In this document: in pieces, positions 42,085 through 54,095 of the stretch | How positions within the stretch are numbered: position 1 is the first letter of the stretch | Layout of the letters: every line of letters begins with the position of its first letter | DNA from: Incurvaria masculella | Taxonomy: Eukaryota; Arthropoda; Insecta; Lepidoptera; Incurvariidae | NCBI GenBank assembly: GCA_946894095.1 | Contig: OX335644.1 | Location: 9,529,595-9,593,594 of the forward strand | DNA length: 64,000 nt | Direction: 5' to 3' | Program-made: the position numbers and the translations under genes | Notes under the pieces: model-generated | Database searches by the model: none | The model's input: only the letters and a program-made list of their open reading frames with translations | Told to the model about the DNA's origin: nothing

Positions 42085-42250
42085 TATTACCACCCAGTAA
42101 GTAAGGAAGGGGACCTACATTTTTACGTGGAAACCGAACCACGGCCAGCCTGAACGTATGAAAACGGTCACCCATCTGGGACCCAACCGCGCTCAGAGTA
42201 GAATCGAACCGCAAGCGTCAGGCCCCTGGGCTACCGAAGCTGAAGACTAC
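42085..42250 (-). repeat. family S SINE head with mixed tRNA/5S features
   Basis: On the minus strand: 'TCGGTAGCCCAGGGGCC' (box-A-like), 'GCGGTTCGATTCTACT' (box-B-like), then 'CCAGATGGGTGACCG' (5S box-C-like) and 'GGCCGTGGTTCGG', leading into the shared 'TAGGTCCCCTTCCTTACT' body start. The rest of the body is missing. Confidence 0.7.
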
Positions 42251-42834
42251 AGTTTAACATATATCCGAGCATATATCCGAACTTCGTGACTCTTTCTTAT
42301 CGCAAATACACACATTTTCGATGGGAAAGAAAGAGGAGGGAAAGAAGGACACATCCTGGGTGATAAATCATGGTATTCGACACAAGAGAGCTTGGGCGTC
42401 CTAAAATGTCAGGTGTCAAAGCGACAAAGATCCTCTGTTTTCCTAATGTCCTGTCGGCCATGTTTATCGTCGACCTGATAGTGTATTGCGATATAACGCC
42501 AGGTCGTGTGCGCAACGCCACCACGCCCACAGTGTGGTGAATACATTAATGGAGGTAGGTAAATAAATTGCAAAGTTAATAAGATGCACGCTCAGAAGAA
42601 ACGCAGAGATATTGCACGCATATTAATGCTATCCGCGTGCCGCTTATGCTGCATACAAGCGCCAGCGGTTGCGACGAAAACCAAATCCGATATTGTTTTG
42701 TTTCTGCGCAGCGCTGCGCTTGGATTCTAAAGGACTCGGTTCGTCCCGGGCCGTCTACGGAGACGTAGGTCGATCACAAAAACTGGCGGTCTTTTCAGAG
42801 TCCCTAATCAGTAATTTGAGGTTTCCCGCATTCC
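42251..42834. other. unassigned non-coding DNA
   Basis: No recognisable gene or repeat. Confidence 0.4.
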
Positions 42835-43115
42835 CGAAGGAGTTAGGTGCCATGCCAGGAAATGCTTTACGATGACGCGTGGCTTTACGATCACGGCTAC
42901 AACAAACTATAATAAATTATTATGCTAATCTGATTCGATGGAAAACAGTTTATTGCCGCTTCTTTTAATCCAACGCGATGGCACCATCCCGGGTGGCCTT
43001 AAGCCTTTCCAACTAGTGGGGGAAGGGTACCTACAGTTTTACCACCCATGGACAGCTCACATTCGTGAAGAAATTAAACTTATCCAACTTAGAAAGAGAA
43101 AGAAAATAGAGCGTA
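42835..43115 (-). repeat. family S SINE, minus strand
   Basis: 'AGGTGCCATGCCAGGA', 'TACGATCACGGCTACAACAA', 'CAACGCGATGGCACCATCCC', 'GGAAGGGTACCTACAG' and 'AACTTAGAAAGAGAAAGAAA'. A 25-bp AT-rich insert near 42908 interrupts it. The head is degraded. Confidence 0.8.
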
Positions 43116-43384
43116 GCCGGGTCGAAGACCGAACACCAATGAGCAGAACCACAATTTTGTTTGAAAATGCGAAGCATTTTTTTATTATGTAGCGTAATCG
43201 GATTGAAAAAAATATATGTTTCATGCTGGAGTTAATGTATATATAATGTATGTTAATGTATGTATATATATGTAATAATGGAGAGCATTTAAAAGACAAA
43301 CAATTTATTTGTTGAACTGTCATCGCTTTGGTCAAATGACCTGGGTAACAGCGTTTATCGTATCTTTGCTGTTAACCGCTGGTG
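43116..43384. other. unassigned DNA with a TATATG microsatellite
   Basis: A short TA/TG-rich stretch near 43236-43275. Nothing else is seen. Confidence 0.4.
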
Positions 43385-43690
43385 GTACATGTAAACAGGT
43401 AGATTTTCCGCTTCGGTAAGCGCGGAGAGGACGCGACGGCGGACGGCGGCGTGGGCGGTGACTCGACCCCGTTTCCCGCGCGTCTAAATATATTTTTCAC
43501 TTGATCATTTAATTATATGGAGATTAATAGCCGCGCACTGCGCTGCACTGTCCGCGTAAAATATGGCGTGAAAACTTTACTACGGCGGCGAGGTGTCGAG
43601 GGCGGGCGGGCGGCGGCGGCGCCCTGGGCGGCGCGACGGTGACGATATGCGTAGACGGCGCTGGCTCCAAATCCGCCCGCGCAGCTATGT
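43385..43690. other. CpG-dense islands flanking an AT-rich core
   Basis: Two GC-rich blocks (about 43410-43485 and 43580-43685) surround 'CTAAATATATTTTTCACTTG'. No domain is evident in the translations. Possible regulatory region; unproven. Confidence 0.4.
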
Positions 43691-44699
43691 TCGTACAAAA
43701 TGTATTGTATATTTTCGTGGCATGACTATTCCAGTTTCGCCAGTAAATTATAGTCTTGTTTTGTGATCTCCGTACGTCTAAACATTTATCTCTGGGCCAA
43801 TTTATTTACTTTCCACGGGGACAAAGCTAGGATTGCCTTGCGGTATTTTTCGTGAGCCACTTTAACCGATTTATTGTGGGTGGTTGTTTTAAGCGATACA
43901 TAATGGTCCAGCTTTGATTAATTAATTGCGAGGGTAAATACGATGCAAGCTTGTGTGCCGATGTTATTATTCGTTAAGAGTATGGGTGAGTAAGGCAGAC
44001 AGCTAGCCGTCTTGGCTGAATCATTGCACCGACCGGGTGTTGCATGGAAATAAAAAAAACATACGAAATTCGCGAACGCATCAGCGTTAAAAGTGTAGTT
44101 TATGTTTGTTTATCATAAAGCGAGACGACGGCCCCAGGGTTGCCACAAAATTCCTTAAATGTGCTAAAAATATTTCGAGGGAAATACTAAAAGTTTTCCC
44201 AAATTTAGGTTTTAGGTGCCAATCTTTTTTTTTATTGAATGTGAATGAAACAAATGGTGCTTTCTTTTATTGGTACCATTTATAAAGAGTGTTAGCGGTA
44301 GTGGTTGGTGAAAGTACATTTCGGCACCACTGCAAGTCATTCCGTGCGTGTAGTAAGCGGTTATCAACGGAGTCGTTTCCGTGATCAAACTCAATGAAAA
44401 AAGTGATTTCTAACTATTCTGTGTTTTAGCACACTTAAAATTCAGTAATTTATGGTAAAGTGTTTCTCTTGGTGCAATACTATTAATGCATTACGGTCAG
44501 TATCTATAAATAAACCCAAACAGTAAATATTAAACAGTTATTTTAACCGATTTAAAAATACCGCTTTTTGAAAATAACACGTGTGACTGATCAGATGATT
44601 TTGAAACGGCTATCTCAACTAATTGAACAAATCAGGCGTGGAACTGTCCAGTTTCTATGGGTACAGTATTTGAACAGATTGAACAGTATATTTTTACTG
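43691..44699. other. unassigned non-coding DNA
   Basis: No recognisable gene or repeat. Confidence 0.4.
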
Positions 44700-44800
44700 G
44701 CGAAGATTCTTGTCGGATCTTCTTCGCCAGAATTAATTGAACCGATAGGAAACAAAATTGACGAATCCGAGTAAAATAAAGAAACCGAAACTGAAATTGC
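44700..44800 (+). repeat. LINE 3'-end fragment, second copy
   Basis: 'CTTGTCGGATCTTCTTCGCC', 'GAATTAATTGAACCGATAGG' and 'TGACGAATCCGAG' followed by 'AATAAAGAAACCGAAACTG' match 20645-20770. Confidence 0.75.
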
Positions 44801-45357
44801 CGGGCAGTATATGTACCTAACCGAGAAAATATTAATTTCGTTTGGTAGCCCTGAAAATACCCCCTCTCGCTTCCCCCACCGCTCTCGGCAGACGCTTAGG
44901 AGCCGATTTATTTTTTTCGGAAGCCCCGCCGCCAACTCGAGCCTGTCGCACACGAAATTAATGCACATTTATTTATTTTCAAATACATTGTACGGTTCGG
45001 CTCGTAAGGAACGTACTTCTCGTGAAACATGCATAAAGAAGTCAACGTCTTATTTTTATCACGCGTATGATCAAGGTTTTATTCTACGGAAAGAACGCAC
45101 CATCCAGATATTTTATAGCAAATTAGGTTTATGTTCCCGATAGTTGATACATCCGGAAGTAGGTTAGGTTTTTGATCTATACATCAGTCAGTAAGTGATA
45201 ATAATGTCGACTTTTAGACGTTATAATATCCCAATGACCGGTTGAGCGGTGTTTATGAAATTTGAGGTTTTAGTTAATCTTATAAAAAGATAATTTCATG
45301 TAATTATGTTCAGTAGATTTTAAGATATTAAAGAGTCAAAAGTGGCTCCAAATGGAT
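44801..45357. other. unassigned non-coding DNA
   Basis: The overlapping 117- and 110-codon frames here are unrelated to any family I recognise. Confidence 0.4.
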
Positions 45358-45619
45358 CGAAAACGGAACCCTATTACTAAGCCTCCGCTGCCCGTCCGTC
45401 CGTCCGTCCGTTCGTCACAGGCTGTATCGCATGAACCGTAATAGGTGGGCAGCTGAAATTTTCAAAGAGTGTGTATTTATTTTGCCGCTATAACAACAAA
45501 TAGGCAAAATAAAAAATAAAAAAAGTTCCATACAAAAAACGTGATTATTTTGTGTTAAATATTGTACCATGGTACGGAACCATTCGTGTGCGAGTCCGAC
45601 TCGCACTTGGCCGGTTTTC
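45358..45619 (-). mobile_element. family B foldback MITE, copy 5
   Basis: A complete minus-strand copy with ends 'AAACGGAACCCTATTACTAA' and 'CGCACTTGGCCGGTTTTC'. The tetranucleotide run is about four CCGT units near 45393-45410. Confidence 0.92.
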
Positions 45620-46789
45620 TTGATCTTGGCTAGACACGCTGCTGTGTGTCTGGGTCAGCACTTGGTGAACATCAAGCTTAGTCTAATTTGATGGAACATG
45701 GAAAAAAATACGAGAGGTATTATATATACCCGCACCGGATTTGCGCGAGTTTTAACTTGCAATTTTAAAGCTGACATACCCCCACAGAATAACGCAATCC
45801 GTTCTGTCATCCCTTAGTAGTGCACGAAGCGAAGTGCCGAACTATGGGATGACAGTTCAGATTTAACTATTCTTTGACGGGACTGAAAGAAATCCTGCGA
45901 TTTGTATGTGATTTGCTCGCGAATAACAAAAAACATTCAACAGAGCTGGGCTAATCTGAAGATTGCCTGAAAATTACATCAAAATCTGTCATGATATTGG
46001 TATTTCATTTTGGACATTCACCCGAGCGCAGCCACTTCTAAACATTCGCGCGCTGAGCTAATCTCAAGATTGCCTAAATATTTACATCACGACATTGACG
46101 AGAGAACTGAAGATCTGCCTCTTTGACGGCAAAAGTGTCACTGTCCCTTTGACAGGAAAAGTGTCGGACACATTTGCCCATCTAGCTCCTCATCCGCCAA
46201 AAGTGCAATAAATAACATAGTTCCAAAACTCTATTATATCATTGTAAATTTGTTCCCAAAATAGACCTAGACCTAGCAAGAACGTTTAAAAGGAACGAAA
46301 GGGAGATGTCCATATTTCGCGATCACTAAAAGCGCCGCCGTCGACATTATTGTTATTATGGGGTTTACAAAGAAATACTGATAATAATTGTTTAAACCAT
46401 TTACAGATGATAACACAATATTGTCTGTGGTTATGACACTAAATTAAACGAAAAAAAAAAAACATTTTACAGCGAGTCGCCATGTCGACAGTACTATGAG
46501 CTGGTTGCATGGCGGTTATCTCTTTAGGCAACCATTTCGAGTTCTTGCGTGTGAACAATACTCAGACAGATGAATGTGCGACACAAAACCGAATTGGTTG
46601 TCGACAAAATTGAATGGTTGCCATTAGATACCGTATGGCCCACTCTATACCCGCCAGACGACTGCGTCCTGCCAAACGTCAAATTAATGAAGCCTGGAAT
46701 TCAAATAGTGTTTTATTCTGAGAACAATCGCGAGGGTGCGGTATGCGTCGCTCCTTATAGGTACTCCAGGAGACAACCGGACTAATGTC
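45620..46789. other. unassigned DNA with a short hairpin
   Basis: A 10-bp perfect inverted pair CTGTCATCCC / GGGATGACAG lies near 45805 and 45845. The 71-codon frame at 46570-46785 has no recognised domain. Confidence 0.45.
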
Positions 46790-46985
46790 AGGCATTTTCA
46801 GAATATTATATGAGTTCAAACTGACCCGTTCGAGTTTAAATTTTCGTAGCCTACGTCCTACTCCAAGGTTCAGACTATGTCTATACTGAGATCCATCAAA
46901 ATTGGTTCATCTGTTTGGGCGTGAAATCGCAACAAACAGACTGAGTTTCTTTTTAATTTATAATATTGGTATAGATAGTATGGAT
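46790..46985 (+). repeat. retroelement-like 3' fragment, second copy
   Basis: 'TTCAGACTATGTCTATACTG', 'CATCAAAATTGGTTCATCTG', 'GGGCGTGAAATCGCAACAAA' and 'TTTATAATATTGGTATAGAT'. It matches the series at 21090-21345. Confidence 0.6.
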
Positions 46986-48200
46986 TGTATTTAAATTGGT
47001 TCCAGAGTTGTTGCAACAAAATTCCCTAACAATATTATCCTAATAATTACACAAATCTCCATCGCATCCAATATTTTGACCATTCAGTGCGAATATATGC
47101 TGTATGTTGAAAAGGTCAAATACTTACTTGCGAACAGGGTGTAGGTAAACTTAGGGGACAATAAAACATTAAAACAAAGGACAATGAACAAAATAAAACC
47201 GGAAGCGAATTTATGAGTTTGAAGTAACAGGAAAGTTTAAACATGGTTTGAATATTTAATTAATGAAAGACATTTTCGTTTTAGTAGCTAGTGCTCGAAT
47301 TATCAAGAATAATAAATAAATAGTTTAATTTTGACTTAACATTTTGCCAAGCGCACATCACGTTAACCCGTCAACCAACTTCACCGATAGATGGATAAAT
47401 GATTGCACTTGATCCTTGTTTATTGCGCATCATGTTTACCATCGTCGGTTACCTGTAATAATGTATTCATAAATAGCTATTAAATTTCTTTAATAAATAA
47501 ATAATAGAGATGGAAGTTTCACGGTTGAGTTTTCTCCTGACATTTTTATTTTTGTAATTATGGCCTGATAATTACAGTCTACCAGTTTCATTTCCATATA
47601 CAGTTTCCTGATTAACATTTTTAAATAACAAACAAAAGACTGCGTTTTTTGGATTGCATTACCAGCTATTGCATTAAAGTTGGTATTCTTGCCCGTTTAT
47701 AAAATTGGGACCGAGATTTTTTTTTTTTAATTTTTTATAAATTAATTTTTGCTCGATAATCTTTAACCCCCCCTTAAAGGTTATAAATTGGAATATAGAC
47801 CATAAAAATAATAAAGTGCACTCAATCTTGACGGACCCAAGACTGAGTGGCACCTAAACACCCGAAATAGAGAGGAATTCGAGATCTCTTTCCGTCACAT
47901 TGACGCCAACGATAGAGTAGAAAGAACTTGGAATTATTTATCTTTCCATAGTGTATCCATTTGAAAGTAAACGACTGGGCACAATCGAATTCCAAAATGT
48001 GTAAAAAGGTAAAGGGTCTAGCTCTGGGACTATCGGCATGCCTCCTCGTAAACCCGCTTCCGAAGTGCGTCCACCGAATGTGCCTCGTAAATTTTGCTGG
48101 ACAAATCGGCTGTAAATCAATAATGGCGCCACGCAACCAGTGAGCAGGGGGGTGGAGGTATGCGTTGCGGGAGGTCGAAGCGGAGGCCGGGCGCGGCCTG
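46986..48200. other. unassigned AT-rich DNA
   Basis: No recognised gene. Frames at 47822-48136 and 47938-48327 (minus) lack domains. Confidence 0.45.
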
Positions 48201-48520
48201 ATGGCACTATTACATATTCTGTGGTGGTAGCGCTACATTCGAGAAGATGGGCGCTGCCAGCGAGGAACGAAGGGCGAGAGTGGAAAAAAAATCGCTTGGT
48301 TTGGGGCGCCGTAGCGTACTTAAGCATTCAAAAACGGTGGCGCCGGCGAGTCAGTTCGTTTACGAATTCGCTCAATAATGATGTTCTCTAGTTACTGCAC
48401 GCAAGGGCAAGTAAGAACTTTACAGGACGCTATTTAGTGCAACGAATATTCGATTTTGCCCGTCCCGAATACGGAAGCGAACTGAATAATTAGTGGTTAT
48501 TTAGTTCGCTTCCGTATCCG
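48201..48520. repeat. repeat paired with 39190-39366, with a perfect hairpin
   Basis: Carries 'GCCAGCGAGGAACGAAGG', 'GTGGCGCCGGCGAGTCAG' and 'ACAGGACGCTATTTAGTGCA'. It ends in a perfect 15-bp hairpin, ATACGGAAGCGAACT (48469-48483) against AGTTCGCTTCCGTAT (48503-48517). 'GTGGCGCCGGC.AGTCAG' also appears at 63862. Confidence 0.6.
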
Positions 48521-49114
48521 CCGCCATACGAATGATTTTTAATCGCCACTAACGTTCTTCTTTCCTCCCTGGGCGCTACCGACCAAATTCATAGTCAAAC
48601 CAATTCACCAAAATTGGTTTGCTCATCAAATCAAAAGACGAACATATGGGCCAAAGGTTCATATAGCCCAATAGCATAGCCAATAGGTTTTATGGTCGCG
48701 TATAAGCTCATTCGTGTGGCACATAATTTCGATCTAGACAAGACCAAACCGTTTCGGCTTGCGGAGGGAGGGTTGGGAGCTGGTTTTCGTCATTATAAAA
48801 CACGAAAGCCTTAATTCTCTCGTGGACTACTATCCGACGATAAACTTAAACCACCGAGTAGACATATCGATTATAATCGGTCTAGCTTAATTTGCGTTCG
48901 GCTCATCAAGATCTGCATACATCCCCCGGAGCACTCGCTACTGCCTGGCGCGCGGCGACCAATAAAATAATTATAATAAGACAGGCTGTCACTGAGATGT
49001 AATCGTTAATTAGGGGCACTATCTAGGGTGAAGTGTCACGTCAGCTCGACTTCAGTGTCGCGCAGTGACGCAAGCGCCGGCGTGGGGGCCATGCAAAAAC
49101 AGTGTTGTTAATTT
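48521..49114. other. unassigned non-coding DNA
   Basis: No recognisable gene or repeat. Confidence 0.4.
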
Positions 49115-49315
49115 TTGGTACTATCTTTCTTATCGCGCTTTTGGCGGATGAGAGCTACACGGGTGAAAGTGTCCAAGCGACAGTTTTGCTTTCATGGTCC
49201 CGTCAACCCATATTACTTTCCGGCTGAAACTATAACACCGTTGCCTGTCTCTGTCTTCGCTTTTCTTTTTCTTCGTGAAAAAGAAGACAGGCAGGCTAGT
49301 GTCAACCTTAAGGCC
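49115..49315 (+). repeat. interspersed repeat shared with 16445-16645
   Basis: The second copy, with a stronger internal stem: 'TTGCCTGTCT...TTTTTCTTC' against 'GAAAAAGAAGACAGGCA'. The 78-codon frame is not conserved with the first copy. Confidence 0.7.
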
Positions 49316-50708
49316 CTATCTGTATTGTACCTAATGGATCAAATAACTTAACAAAAAAATATTTAAGCTTACGAAGACCATTGGTCTCAATCTACCAGAA
49401 CCAGCGTCAAAAATAAAAAATAGGCAGTTCTGATTTCAATCATTTGCAAAATGTCTATGTAAAAACTTACAAGTAAGAAAATGAAAAAGCATTTGAAACA
49501 GGAAATAAAATTTTGTGGCCTTTAACACTTGCAAGAACCTTAGTTAAAAAAAAATGAGAAAAGATTAATCCATTTTTCATCTGAACTTAGACTGAACTTC
49601 TATTTCATCAAATTATTATCGGGAGATAATACAGAACATTATATTAAAATAATTTATGGGATCTTTCCGAAGATCATAATTTTCGCTGTTTTGTATTGAT
49701 ATGTTAAAACCTTCACAACGGCCTTGCTCACGTCATATTAACAAGTTCCCTGCCTAACTTGAAATGAATCAGATGGCAAATGTATTGCTTGTTAAGGGGG
49801 TGCGGATGCATTGTAGGCACGGGGAGTGGCATGATGCAGCGCTGACGGATCGCACCGCAGCCGTCGCCGTCGCACGCATTTGAATACAATGCTCAGATAT
49901 CTCATCGCCCCGCAGGCCGCCCTCCCTCCGCTCGCGAATAATTCTCGCGCGCTTTAAACGCGACCACATTCCGCGATGAGTTATCATAGTCGCGAACAAT
50001 GCCGGTTATACATTTTTATGACGGAAAAGGCAATTAGGTATGCAGAGCGAGGAGACGAACGATCTGCGAAGGCAGGTATGATTGGACATGCGCAGTACGG
50101 ACTCCTACGCGAGACACGCAAGAGTAATGGCGGGCGGCTCCGAAGCGACTCTACCGGTAGAGTATGACGAGAGTGAAGTCACACATCAGTTACATTGCGG
50201 AAACTGGACTGATTACGTGAAAACCCGTAGATTTAAAAATATAGAGTTATTCATAAATACAAACATTAAATTAAATACTACATTAAATCCAACAAAGTTA
50301 CAGATGTAACTCTAATTTTAGAACTACTAATCTAACATAGAATATGTTTTCTAACTATGTATTCCAAAAAGGTGTGAATACAATTCCAAACATAAAACGA
50401 TATTTACTTTTAAAAAAATATTTGTCTTCAGCTCGTTCGTCGTTTCATCATCATGGCATCGTTGTAAATGATGTAAAAGAACAGAATAAGTAAGACATAA
50501 AGTATAGACTTTTATCATATTTATATTATTGTTAGTTTTTGTTTTTTTATATTTCATGTTCCTACAGCGCGGAGAGTCATAAAAAAAGATTTTTTCTCTG
50601 GTAAAAACAATTTCCTGATTCGCCTTAGGGGACGTCCTTTATTACGTAAAGAGTTTTACTTTTTCACAAGGCCCCTCGCCCTCCCCCCTCCCTAATCTAT
50701 TGAAATTT
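49316..50708. other. unassigned DNA, GC-richer at 49795-50165
   Basis: No recognisable gene or repeat. The short frames in the GC-richer part lack domains. Confidence 0.4.
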
Positions 50709-51290
50709 GGTGAGTTAGGAATAGTCGCATTCTCCTGTCTCCTGAGAGCGTGTCACTTCGTACCTCCTCCGTACCCCCTGCTATACCCCGTACTGCAGGA
50801 TAATCCAATATTTTCAGCGGGCGTTCACCACGTCAGCACGGAGTTCGTCACCGAGCCTGCGGGCTGTCAGTGGCCGCCGCAAGAAATAGGCACATTCTGC
50901 TGTCTCCTGATAGTGTGCCACTTCGAGCCTCCGCCACAGCCTACTGCAGGACAATCCAATATTTTCAGCGGACGATCACCACGTCAGCACGGAGTTCGTC
51001 ACCGAGCCTGCAGGCTATCAGTGACCGCCGCAGAGTAATAGTCTTATTCTGCTGTCTCCTGAGAGTGTGCCACTTCGAGCCTCCGCCACAGCCCCACTGC
51101 AGGACATTCCAATATTTTCAGCGGGCGATCACCACGTCAGCACGGAGTTCGTCACCGAGCCTGCGGGCTATCATTGGCCGCCGCAAGGAATAGGCGCAAT
51201 CTGCTCTCTCCTGAGAGTGTGCCACCTCATGCCTCCGCCGCCGCCGCCACTGCCTCCGCTGCGCCGCAGTCGCCGTGCGGCTGAGCCTGC
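50709..51290 (+). repeat. ~152-bp minisatellite, about 3.5 units
   Basis: The marker 'TGTCTCCTGAGAGTGTGCCA' (with variants) recurs at about 50741, 50906, 51058 and 51210, spacings 165, 152 and 152 bp. Units share 'TCCAATATTTTCAGCGG' and 'CACCACGTCAGCACGGAGTT'. Because 152 is not a multiple of three, each unit shifts the frame. The overlapping 107-114 codon frames are therefore unlikely to be one protein. Confidence 0.9.
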
Positions 51291-51445
51291 CTATTTGGGA
51301 GCGCGCCGTATTAGGAAGGCTGTGCTCCGGGTCGAGATCGGTATCGACGACGATGGCGACCGATATGCACGCGCCAGCCCTGCGCCTGCGCAACCTCCAC
51401 TCGGCACCTAAACAGACTGCTCACATAAAGCGTTCTGCGGGGCTG

Positions 51446-51626
51446 GTAAATTATCTTGCCGGGTGAACAGACAAGAGAGTTATATTAAATGTGACAAGTT
51501 GCGTTTCGTACCACGCTAACTGTCTAACGACGTGAAATTCTCGAAGTGAACTGAAATCCCGTCAGCATAGTACGAAAAGCAACTAAACGTCAGATTGAAT
51601 CACCATTTGCCTGTTCATTGTAATTT
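51446..51626. mobile_element. long-hairpin MITE (family H), copy 3
   Basis: 'GGTAAATTATCTTGCCGGG', 'CGTTTCGTACCACGCTAACT', 'AGCATAGTACGAAAAGCAAC' and 'AAACGTCAGATTGAATCACC'. A diverged copy of the family whose consensus pairs 'GGTACGAAATG' with 'CATTTCGTACC'. Confidence 0.8.
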
Positions 51627-53559
51627 GAAGTCATGTTACATAAGCGCAAACCATTCTTGAATGCGATTCAAAAACTTTTTCAATATGTACTTATATTTAA
51701 GGATTATCATTAGTTCCTTAGCTTACTTTTTCGACGGAAATGTTGTCTATCTCGTTGTGTACATATTCAGGATTTACGACGATTTCTAGAGGACCTATAT
51801 GGCATGTCATCCAGTCGGACAACTTCTGATTTATATGACTGATATTATGAGAGATTAATGCAGCAAACAAAATTAACTCTTGCGGCTGATTCAAATAACT
51901 TATTGGGATTAATGACAATACTGACAGCATTAAAAACATCGTCATCAAACTACTAAAACAGCCTAATCACGGGACTTTACATATTAAACGATACCATCTT
52001 AACATACCTAACCGATACAAACATGTTAAGGATATTATCTTGACAGTTTACTCTTATAAGTATTTGGTATTAGTACAGAATGACTCATACATATATAGAA
52101 ATATCAATATCTAAGCTACTGATTTAGACTATCCTCGCTCCTAGCAATACACCTTTTAAACACTTATTTTGACCATCAGATCGGCTTTAATTTCTATGAG
52201 CATTCTACTTTTTAAAATAAGTTATCTCCTTCACTATTCTGCATTCGAAATCGATAATGCATGGCGATACATTACAGAAGAAAGATTTATGTATGTTTAA
52301 CATAATATATGAGCAGCTGCTACTGCAATTGTCGTGTGGATATCCTTAAATGTTCCACAGCATCATCGGATAGAATATTCAATTTACTCTACGACACCCT
52401 TCATAAAAACACTACCTAGTGCACAATATGTCCAAGTTGTTAATTGTTGGTTCGAAGTTGATAAATAAGACGGAGCGGCGAATGCGAAGCGTTGGGAGAG
52501 CTTTTTGCAAATCTCCATCGCTCGTACCACATGAATAATTTGTGCAAATAATTCCGAGATGTGACAACAATAAATAAAATATTACGAGAGCGGAATATTG
52601 AGCGACTGAAACGGCGGTGCCTCAGACAGAACGAGAACTCATAGCCTTGTCTTTATCGCAAAGGGCGCTTGGGATCGCCTTAAAAGGGCCAGTGTCACTC
52701 GAGTACTTACGAGCCTTTCAAAATACTTAATAAGTACAGTAAAAGTGAAGATCGTGACGCGTTCGGTCACGACTTGGCTGGCTGAGTGCGCTTCCAGCCT
52801 TCTCCAGGGCATATGAGACGCCATCAAAACGGCGGCGCCGATAAGAACGAGTGTCAGAATTTTGGAAAGCCTTTACGTGAAATCACGGTATCTTCGATCC
52901 ACCGTGAACCAGATGGATACCTTTATTGTGAACCAGATGGATAGTACAATAATATTTACTGTTCCCTCGACCATTGCATTAACATGTCAGTATTATCCGT
53001 ATGTAGAGAAATTGACCTACCGGTTTACTTGGGTTCCAAAACGTTGCTACCAATAAAAGGAGCAAACCCAAGACACCTTGCCAAACTAATATCTTCTTGA
53101 CCCGGTCACTAGTTTTGGAAATAAATCCTAAAATATCATATATATTGTTAGAACAATTGTATGATTATTATTAACTAGAAAGGGTATCGAATTGTCAATA
53201 TCTGGGCTTTCATTGACCCTGTAGCTACTACTCAGATTTTGCCAATCAGCAAGGAGTTGTAATAAGATACAGCGCAGCCTTGCTGCGGCAGCGTGGCATT
53301 GCATAGCGACTTGTTTATGGGACGAGTACTGCCGGCGCCGCCACACACAAAGTGCCATGCTTTACGATACCTATTAATAACATTGTGCTGACCAGCCAGT
53401 GGAGTCTGCAAAAAGTATATCGAAAAAAAAGTGGACACATTTTCCCTTAAAAAAATATAATCATGATAGTTACTTTCTTGTTTTTCAAATGTAGGGTGCA
53501 AAATGTATCCTGTTGGATCCTGATGCATCGTTTGTTCACCGAGAAAATACAAGATTACA
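51627..53559. other. unassigned DNA with a short tandem pair
   Basis: 'GTGAACCAGATGGATA' occurs twice at about 52903 and 52928. Nothing else is recognised. Confidence 0.45.
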
Positions 53560-53564
53560 ATACT

Positions 53565-54095
53565 TAACACAAGAAGAAACGACCCGTGCGTTCTTTTTTG
53601 TCACTAACAGTGAAATACATGCAAGATACCAAAACGCAACACAAGGAGCTAAGATCTGTGCTTCCTCTGATCACTAGGTGGAAAATAAAAAGTTTCCAAA
53701 GGCAACGATCTATGCTTCCTCTGATCACTAGGTGGAAAATGAAAGATTTCCAAACGCAGCACAGCAACAACGATCTGTGCTTCCACTGATCACTAAGTGG
53801 AAAATGAACGATTTCAAAACGCATTACAAGCAGCAACGCTCTGCGCTTCCTTTGATTACTAGAGGTGGAAAATGTAAGATCGCAAAAACTACACAAGTAG
53901 CAGCGACGATGTGTGGTTCACATTGTCACTAAGAGAAACCGGTAAGATCTCAAAACGCAACACAAGCAGCAATGATCTGCTTCCTCTGATCACTAGGAGA
54001 AAACTGCAAGATCGCAAAACGCAATACATGGAACGACTAAGTGTGCTTCTTCTTGTCACTAGGAGAAAACGGCAAGCTCTCAAAAGGCTTCACTG
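53565..54095 (+). repeat. ~65-bp diverged minisatellite, about 8 units
   Basis: The marker TCACTA recurs at 53601, 53671, 53725, 53790, 53856 (as TTACTA), 53926, 53990 and 54056, so units are 54-70 bp. A typical unit reads 'CTGTGCTTCCTCTGATCACT', 'AGGTGGAAAATG', 'AAGATTTCAAAACGCA'. Small frames on both strands simply translate it. Confidence 0.9.

Noticed and set aside
11290..43402. CAGGTAG (Zelda-type) sites near 11294 and 43396 as early enhancers
   Set aside because: A 7-mer is expected several times by chance in 64 kb, and no clustering with other dorsal-ventral sites was seen.
50709..51290. Protein with internal repeats
   Set aside because: The unit lengths (152 and 165 bp) change the frame, so no single frame preserves the repeated peptide.
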